Shown here one piece after another: positions 58,552-64,000 of a DNA stretch of 64,000 nt (the first letter of the stretch is position 1; the number at the start of each line of letters is the position of its first letter). Source of the DNA: Caulobacter sp. UNC279MFTsu5.1 (GTDB lineage Bacteria > Pseudomonadota > Alphaproteobacteria > Caulobacterales > Caulobacteraceae); assembly GCF_900114015.1 (NCBI RefSeq), contig NZ_FORN01000017.1, forward strand, positions 1-64,000, written 5' to 3'. The notes below the pieces were generated by a model. It made no database searches. It worked only from the letters and a program-made list of their open reading frames with translations, and was not told where the DNA came from. The position numbers and the translations under genes were made by a program.

Positions 58552-61515
58552 CTAGCCGCCGAACTTGTAGCGGAGGCTCACCCCGTAGATGCGGCCGTTC
58601 ATGAAGGACTGGCGCAGGATGTCGGTGTCGTAGCCGTTGTCGGGCTCGCCGACATAGCGGTTCGGCGCCTTATTGGTGATGTTCGACGCCGTCAGCGACA
58701 GGGTCAGGTCCTTGCGCAGGTTGAAGTTCACCGACGCGTCGAGCAGGCCGTAGCCCTTCAGGTAGCGGCCGTCGATCGGGTTGGCCGCGACCCCGAACAG
58801 CACGTAGTCCGAGCGGTAGGTGTAGACGAGGCGGGCCGACACGAAGCCGTTCTCGTAGAGGCCGGCGACGCTGTAGTTGTCGTCGGACTGGAAGGGCTGG
58901 CGGACGATGGTCGTCGGTCCCGTCGCGCCCAGCAACTTCACAGGCAGCTCGGTCTTGACGTGGGTGTAGGAGCCCTGGATGCCGAAGTTCTTCAGGACGT
59001 CCGGCAGGAAGCCGTAGTCGAAGAAGGTCTGGAAGGCCAGTTCGACGCCCTTGGCCGTGCCTGGGTCGGCGTTGACCGGCGTGGTGATCCGATATTGCCC
59101 GGCGGGGCAGCTGTTGGTCTGCGGAGGCGTAATCGGTCCCGCCGTGGCGACCGTCTGGCAGTTCTGGACGCCGAGCACGAAGCCGTCGATCTTCTTGTAG
59201 AACACCGCCGCCGAGACGTAGCTCGTGCCGTTGAAATACTTCTCGAACGACAGGTCGTAGCTGTCGGCCCGCAGCGGCGCCAGGTCGGCGTTGCCTTGCG
59301 AGCCCGTGCCGTCGGCGGGGTTGACCGAAACCGTCGGGTTGATGTCGCCGACGCCGGGCCGGGTGATGCCCTGGCCGTAGCCGAACCGCAGCAGGGTGTC
59401 GGGGGTGATGTAGCCGGTGATGTTGAAGGTCGGCAGGACGTCGGTATAGGCGTTGCTGCGCTTGTTCGGGATGATGACGGCCGTGCCGCTGCTGGTGTCG
59501 TTGATCCGGGCCTCGGCGTCCAGGTCGGTGCGGACGACCCGCACGCCGATGTTGCCGCGGATCTTGTCGTTCAGGAAGCTGAAGTCGGCCACGCCGTAGC
59601 CGGCGAAGGTCGCCTCGGTCGCCAGGCGGCGCGACAGCAGGACTTCCGGCAGCGAGTCCTCGGCGGGGATGCCAGCCAACGGGAAGCGGTTGCGGACGTT
59701 GTCGCCCAGCAGGGCGTCCGGGTTGAAGGTCAGGAAGCCGCCGCCGTAGCCAGCGTCGCCGTCCAGCCAGTTGGTGTGCGAGCCGTTGACCAGGTCCGGA
59801 GCGCTGGTGGCGAAGATGGCGTTCGACTGGTTGGCCGTCAGGGCGGCGCCGTCGGTCGTCAGGTTCTTGCCGCTGAACGAGTAGTTATAGAACTTCGACT
59901 TCTTGCGGTAGTACCGCGTGCCGAACTTGATGTCCTCGATGAAGCTGCCGTGCAGCTTGTACTTGCCGTCGAACTGGGCGGCGAGGCCGGCGTCGTCGTA
60001 GACGTTGTTGGTGCCGTTGGCGTAGTTCAGGAACGCCCAGGTGCTGGGGCTGCCCAAATCCGGGCCGGAGATCGAGACCTGCTGCGGCAGGCCGATGGCG
60101 CGGGTGGTGTTCCAGGCCAGGCCGGCCCGGGGCGTCATGACGACCGCGCGGTTGTCTTGGTGCTGGTCGGCCTTGACGTAGGAGAGGTCGAACTTCAGGT
60201 CAAGGTCGTCGGTCGGGCTCCATTTGACGCCGCTGGCCAGGATCCAGGTCTTGTAGAGCCGGTGCTCTTCACCGCCCATGCTGCTGAAGGTCGAGCCGAC
60301 GAACGTGCCGCTGCCGAAGCGCTGGCCGGCCAGGACCACGTCGTCGCCGCCGTTGGCGTTGCGGCTGGTCAGGCCCTCGGTGGTGCTGAACGGGGTGACG
60401 ACCAGGTTCTGGAGGTAGCGGCTGTCGCTGGAGTTCAGGAACCGGTAGCTCTGGTGATAGAGGTACGAGTTGTAGTTGCCGTCGACATAGAATTCGAGGT
60501 TCGGCTTCGGCTTCCACTGGAAGGCGCCGTTGACGCCCTTGCGGGTGCGCTGGATGTCTTCCTCGTTCTGGTTGACCTGCACGCCGGCGAAATTGATCAG
60601 GTTGGCGCGCTGGGCCGGCGTCATCGCCAGGGCGTCCGAATTGCTCACCGAAATCAGGCACGACAGGTCGGAGCGGCTGGCGAGAGCCGCGTTGTAGGCC
60701 GATCCGAGATTGGCGGCGCTGCAGTCGCTGCTATTGGCGGCGGCCACCCGCCGCAGGTTCGCGCCGCCGGGGCCGGGCGCATTGTCCGAACGGTTCCAGC
60801 TCTTCTGGTAGTTGGCGGCCAGCAGCAGGCCCATCTCGCCGTCGCCGACGTTCCAGCGGTTGGCCACCAGACCGAAATATTCCGGCTGCAGGCTTTTGAC
60901 CATGTCGTTGTACTTGCCGGAGATCGCGGCGCTGGCGGTGAAGCCCTTCAGGTCCAGCGGACGGCGGGTGCGCACGTCGACCAGGCCGCCGATGCCGCCC
61001 TCGATGTGCTCGGCCGACGGGTTCTTGTAGACGTCGAGCCCGGCGATCATGCCCGGGATGGCGGCCTCGATGTTGAACTCGCTGCCGCCAGCGGTGAAGT
61101 AGGAGCGGCCATCGACCTGGGACGCAGTCTGGCCCGACAGGCCGCGGATGGTCAGGCCCGAGCCGACGCCGACCGGCGAGGCGCCTTCGCCGCCGTAGCG
61201 ATAGCCCTGCACGCCAGGCACGCGGGTCAGGGTCTCGGCGACGTTGGGATCGGGCAGCTTGCCGATGTCCTCGGCGCGGATGGAGTCCACCACTTCCATG
61301 GTGTTCTTCTTCATCGACACGGCCGACTGCAGGCTCTGGCGAATGCCGGTGACCACCACCTCCTCGACGGCTGTCTCATTGGGCGCTGGGGACGCCGTCT
61401 GGGCGCTGGCCGCCGTCCAGCCGGCCGCCAGCAGGGCGGTCATCGACGCGGTGGCCAGGAGTCGCCCGTTGACCAGGCGGTTGCGGGTCGGGCGGTTGTG
61501 GGCTGGCTTCGACAT
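58552..61515 (-). CDS. TonB-dependent receptor, carbohydrate type (TIGR01782-like)
   Basis: A 987-residue receptor with signal peptide (ATASMTALLAAGWTAASAQ), TonB-box region EEVVVTGIRQSLQSAVSMKK, plug with IRAEDIGKLPDPNVAETLTR and VYKNPSAEHIEGGIGGLVDV, which is the Caulobacter/Xanthomonas/Sphingomonas carbohydrate-receptor type, and a barrel ending GVSLRYKFGG. The N-terminal plug pattern fits the TIGR01782 family. It lies downstream of GH43 and GH97 genes, so oligosaccharide uptake (arabinoxylan- or glucan-type) is likely. Start at 61515 has GGAGGGG ahead. Two TATCGATA operators lie upstream. Confidence 0.92.
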   Translation of the reverse strand: MSKPAHNRPTRNRLVNGRLLATASMTALLAAGWTAASAQTASPAPNETAVEEVVVTGIRQSLQSAVSMKKNTMEVVDSIRAEDIGKLPDPNVAETLTRVPGVQGYRYGGEGASPVGVGSGLTIRGLSGQTASQVDGRSYFTAGGSEFNIEAAIPGMIAGLDVYKNPSAEHIEGGIGGLVDVRTRRPLDLKGFTASAAISGKYNDMVKSLQPEYFGLVANRWNVGDGEMGLLLAANYQKSWNRSDNAPGPGGANLRRVAAANSSDCSAANLGSAYNAALASRSDLSCLISVSNSDALAMTPAQRANLINFAGVQVNQNEEDIQRTRKGVNGAFQWKPKPNLEFYVDGNYNSYLYHQSYRFLNSSDSRYLQNLVVTPFSTTEGLTSRNANGGDDVVLAGQRFGSGTFVGSTFSSMGGEEHRLYKTWILASGVKWSPTDDLDLKFDLSYVKADQHQDNRAVVMTPRAGLAWNTTRAIGLPQQVSISGPDLGSPSTWAFLNYANGTNNVYDDAGLAAQFDGKYKLHGSFIEDIKFGTRYYRKKSKFYNYSFSGKNLTTDGAALTANQSNAIFATSAPDLVNGSHTNWLDGDAGYGGGFLTFNPDALLGDNVRNRFPLAGIPAEDSLPEVLLSRRLATEATFAGYGVADFSFLNDKIRGNIGVRVVRTDLDAEARINDTSSGTAVIIPNKRSNAYTDVLPTFNITGYITPDTLLRFGYGQGITRPGVGDINPTVSVNPADGTGSQGNADLAPLRADSYDLSFEKYFNGTSYVSAAVFYKKIDGFVLGVQNCQTVATAGPITPPQTNSCPAGQYRITTPVNADPGTAKGVELAFQTFFDYGFLPDVLKNFGIQGSYTHVKTELPVKLLGATGPTTIVRQPFQSDDNYSVAGLYENGFVSARLVYTYRSDYVLFGVAANPIDGRYLKGYGLLDASVNFNLRKDLTLSLTASNITNKAPNRYVGEPDNGYDTDILRQSFMNGRIYGVSLRYKFGG

Positions 61516-61823
61516 GGTTTCCCCTCCGGATGTCTCGTTGCGCCGCCCGGTCGGGGCGACGGTAGCGTACGGCGCGCACGGCCCCGCCGTGACGCTCCGA
61601 CGCAGTTGCGGTTGGCCTCTTCGTTTCGCTCCTGAACGGCCCGCGGCAGCGCCGAGGCCATTTCATTTTCGTTCTGACGACGTCTCCGCCGTTGCAGTAC
61701 TGTTATCGATATCAAAACAAATGGCAATACGTCAATTGTCCTACCATTGGCGGATTATCGGGGTTGAAAGCGACGAAATGGCTGCGGAATCCGCGCCCGC
61801 ACACGCGAGGGTAGTTATCGATA
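61516..61823. promoter_or_regulatory. Promoter region of the carbohydrate TonB receptor with twin operators
   Basis: TGTTATCGATATCA (61701-61714) and AGTTATCGATATCA (61813-61826) share 13 bases (GTTATCGATATCA) with a TATCGATA core and lie 112 bases apart. The layout fits a LacI-type sugar regulator with DNA looping. The second copy overlaps the GH43 stop codon. The region 61670-61760 is AT-rich. No gene seen. Confidence 0.65.
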
Positions 61824-63575
61824 TCATTCCCGCGCCGAGCGCCCGGTCGATTCCGCCATGGGCGCGACCTCGAACGAGTCGACGTCGGTCCATCCGATCC
61901 GCGTGGCGGTGTAGGCCGGCCGGCCCGAGGCCGCCTGGCTGAAGAGGCCCATCTGCGCCCCGACCCATCGCCCCGGCTTGCTGACGAACGGCTCGCCCAG
62001 CGGCGTGTACGACACCCCGTCCAGGCTGTAGCTGAACACGACCCTGGCGTGGGTCGAACGCAGCATCGACGGCGCATAGTGCGCGAAGCTCGGCGGCGGG
62101 TCGGCGACGGTGACCGGCGAGGCGCTGAGCCTCAGATAGACGCTGGCCGGCGCCGAAGTCAGGCCCACCGTGATCCGTTCGGGCTGGAAGGCGTCGGCCC
62201 CGACCCGGTCGACGCGCACCAGACGCACGCCGTCAGCCGTCTTCTCCAGGCCGATCCAGGCGTAGTCGGCGCCGAACATCACCAGGCCGGCGCGCTCGCC
62301 GACGGCCTTGGGCGCGAAGTCGATCCTGATCGTGGCGCTGAAGCTCGGGCCGGGCAGCTTCTGGGTCAGCAGCGCGCCGGCTTCCCAGAGGTTCTCCGGC
62401 GAGGAGATGGACTTCAGGCGCAGGGCGCCGGGCCGGGCCGTCAGGCTGCTCCAGTCCTCGCCGGGATTGGCGTTCCACTGCCAGGCCAGGGACAGCGCGC
62501 CATCGAAGGTGTCGCTGGCCTGGACCGCGGTCGGGGCCTGCGGCTTGTCGACCTTCGGCTTGCGCCACCGCAGCACCGGTTCGCCCCGGCCGTCGCCGTC
62601 CAAATCCTGCCCGATCACCGGCCAGCCGCCCTTCCAGGCCATGGGCTCCAGCCACACCCGCCGGCCGTAGGAGTCGGTGTCCTGGAAATGCAGGAACCAG
62701 TCCTCGCCCTTGGGCGTGGTCACCCAGGCGCCCTGGTGGGGACCGTTGATCTGCGTTTTGCCCTGGTCGAGGACGTTGCGGCCTTCATAGGGCCCCAGTG
62801 GGGCGCGGGACCGGAAGACTCCTTGCCAGCCGCCCTTCACGCTGCCGGCCGGGGCGAAGATGTAGTACCAGCCGTCGCGCTTGTAGAGCTTGGGTCCCTC
62901 GGTGGTGAACCAGGGCGACGGCCCGAACGTGGTGGCGACCTCCGGAAGCTTGGCGCCGTCGATCAGGGTCACCGGCTCGCCGACCGTCCTGTCGCCGGCC
63001 GCGTTCAGGCGCCGGGCGGTGATGACGTTGCTGAACCCCGCCCGGCTGCCGGCCCAGGCATGCACCAGCCAGCCCTGGCCGTCGTCGTCCCAGAAGGGGG
63101 CCGGATCGATCGCCCCCTTGCTGTCGTCGACCAGCACCGGCGCGCTCCAGGGTCCGGCCGGGTCGCTCGCCGTGACCCGGAAGATCCCGAAGTCCGGATC
63201 GGGATAGTAGATCATGAACTGGCCGTCGTGGTGGCGGATGGCCGGCGCCCAGACGCCGCCGCCGCGTCGCGGCGTCGCGTGATGGGCCGCCGGCGTGATC
63301 CGCGGCAGGGCATGGCCGATCAGCGTCCAGTTGACCAGGTCGGTCGATTTCAGGATTGGCAGGCCGGGCACATTGGTGAACGACGAGGCGGTCAGATAGT
63401 AGGCGTCGCCGACCCGGACGACGTCCGGATCGGAATAGTCGCCGGCCAGAACGGGGTTGCGATAGGTCCCGTCCCCCTGATCGGCGGCGAAGGACGGCGG
63501 CGCCGTCTGGGCCAGGACCACGCTGCTCATCGCCGAGGCGAGAAGCGCGCCCAGGATGGATCTGGCCAAAGGCAC
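61824..63575 (-). CDS. Glycoside hydrolase family 43 enzyme
   Basis: A 583-residue exported enzyme (signal ILGALLASAMSSVVLAQ). The GH43 five-bladed propeller spans about 28-330: NPVLAGDYSDPDVVRVGDAY carries the base Asp, GAIDPAPFWDDDGQGWLVHA a second acid, and FTTEGPKLYKRDGWYYIFAP the general-acid Glu. The C-terminal beta-sandwich domain (about 375-570) starts at ASDTFDGALSLAWQWNAN. Likely beta-xylosidase or arabinofuranosidase. The GTG at 63575 follows GGAG and sets the signal peptide. It starts 11 bases after the GH97 gene. Confidence 0.9.
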   Translation of the reverse strand: MPLARSILGALLASAMSSVVLAQTAPPSFAADQGDGTYRNPVLAGDYSDPDVVRVGDAYYLTASSFTNVPGLPILKSTDLVNWTLIGHALPRITPAAHHATPRRGGGVWAPAIRHHDGQFMIYYPDPDFGIFRVTASDPAGPWSAPVLVDDSKGAIDPAPFWDDDGQGWLVHAWAGSRAGFSNVITARRLNAAGDRTVGEPVTLIDGAKLPEVATTFGPSPWFTTEGPKLYKRDGWYYIFAPAGSVKGGWQGVFRSRAPLGPYEGRNVLDQGKTQINGPHQGAWVTTPKGEDWFLHFQDTDSYGRRVWLEPMAWKGGWPVIGQDLDGDGRGEPVLRWRKPKVDKPQAPTAVQASDTFDGALSLAWQWNANPGEDWSSLTARPGALRLKSISSPENLWEAGALLTQKLPGPSFSATIRIDFAPKAVGERAGLVMFGADYAWIGLEKTADGVRLVRVDRVGADAFQPERITVGLTSAPASVYLRLSASPVTVADPPPSFAHYAPSMLRSTHARVVFSYSLDGVSYTPLGEPFVSKPGRWVGAQMGLFSQAASGRPAYTATRIGWTDVDSFEVAPMAESTGRSARE

Positions 63576-63586
63576 GGGCGTCTCCG

Positions 63587-64000
63587 CTACAGGGGTTCGA
63601 AGAAAATGGCCTGGCCGCCGCTGGGCGCCAGGGCCAGGGACAGCACCGTCTCGGCGGTGACGGGGACCTTGCGGACGACCACGGGCGTCTCGAACGCCGC
63701 GCCGCCGGCGGGACCGTCGGCGAACACCGTCGCCATCCATCGCCCCCGCCCCAGGAAGGCCAGCGGGGCCTGCAGGACACGCGGCGTCTCGTTGGTCATC
63801 GCGCCCAGGAACCAGCGCTCGCCATGACGCCGCGCGACCATGACGTGCTCGCCGATGGCGCCCGACAGGGCCCGGGTCTCGTCCCAGGTCGTCGGGCACT
63901 CGTCGAACCATTGCAGGTCGGGCCAGGCGCGGCCGGCGTACTTGTCCGGCGTGTCGTACCAATAAAGGAAGGTCAGCGGATTGTAGTAGACCGCCGCCAT
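63587..64000 (-). CDS. Glycoside hydrolase family 97 enzyme (partial, 5' end off the right edge)
   Basis: The last 137 residues of an enzyme resembling GH97 (alpha-glucosidase/alpha-galactosidase type): CPTTWDETRALSGAIGEHVM, VARRHGERWFLGAMTNE and a C-terminal beta domain. The GH97 C-terminal pattern WDET-R-L-G-IG--V--ARR is clear. Catalytic Glu/Asp residues lie outside the window. The Met at the window edge is not necessarily the start. First visible gene of the GH97-GH43-TonB receptor set. Confidence 0.78.
   Translation of the reverse strand: MAAVYYNPLTFLYWYDTPDKYAGRAWPDLQWFDECPTTWDETRALSGAIGEHVMVARRHGERWFLGAMTNETPRVLQAPLAFLGRGRWMATVFADGPAGGAAFETPVVVRKVPVTAETVLSLALAPSGGQAIFFEPL

Overview
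The window is about 64 kb of GC-rich DNA (roughly 70 percent GC by eye) with dense, overlapping operons (many ATGA or GTGA junctions). Gene content suggests Caulobacteraceae, probably a Caulobacter-like alphaproteobacterium: large TonB-dependent receptors, a WYL/GST pair, a CzcCBA pump and GH43/GH97 sugar enzymes. Taxonomy is inferred from gene types only. I saw no tRNA, rRNA, CRISPR array, transposase or integrase.

Layout. 1-4774 (minus): a chemotaxis operon, STAS protein - CheY - CheA - CheW - methyl-accepting receptor, the receptor running off the left edge. 4989-7234: an XRE regulator, then a saccharopine-dehydrogenase-like reductase divergent from a TetR regulator with a clear operator between them. 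7248-7334 is a dispersed inverted repeat.

7354-34067 is the centrepiece: an apparently complete non-flagellar type III secretion (injectisome) island. SctU and a FliO-like protein are on the minus strand. Divergent from them is a long operon: lytic transglycosylase, SctV, SctC secretin, SctD, SctF-like needle, SctI, SctJ, SctK, SctL, SctN, SctO, SctP. Then come a cytoplasmic FixL-like kinase and FixJ-like response regulator directly fused by overlap to SctQ-SctR-SctS-SctT. Around this core lie accessory genes and candidate substrates: a LysM/lysozyme-like protein without signal peptide, a DUF1521 protein like the self-cleaving effector NopE1, a 517-aa proline-rich-N-terminus protein, a hydrophobic 212-aa protein and others. 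Seven copies of a palindrome, CTAGGG-N4-CCCTAG or close variants, sit upstream of these accessory/effector genes, but I see none upstream of the main structural operon. The simplest model is that the island's own kinase/regulator pair switches on the substrates through this box.

34122-45661: GST-like protein divergent from a WYL regulator; an esterase; TrmH-type RNA methyltransferase with an MFS sugar transporter, divergent from a LacI regulator; a tripartite ABC efflux system (TolC-like, ATPase, MacB-like permease, membrane-fusion protein); a PraB-like secreted protein.

45909-52858: ECF sigma factor, TonB-dependent receptor, two tandem paralogous TetR regulators, a PF10118-type metal-dependent hydrolase with a 20-codon leader ORF, a DUF2147 protein and a His/Cys-rich exported protein. 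52910-58473: CzcC-CzcB-CzcA heavy-metal RND efflux. 58552-64000: carbohydrate cluster on the minus strand, GH97 (partial) - GH43 - TonB-dependent receptor, with twin TATCGATA operators ahead of the receptor.
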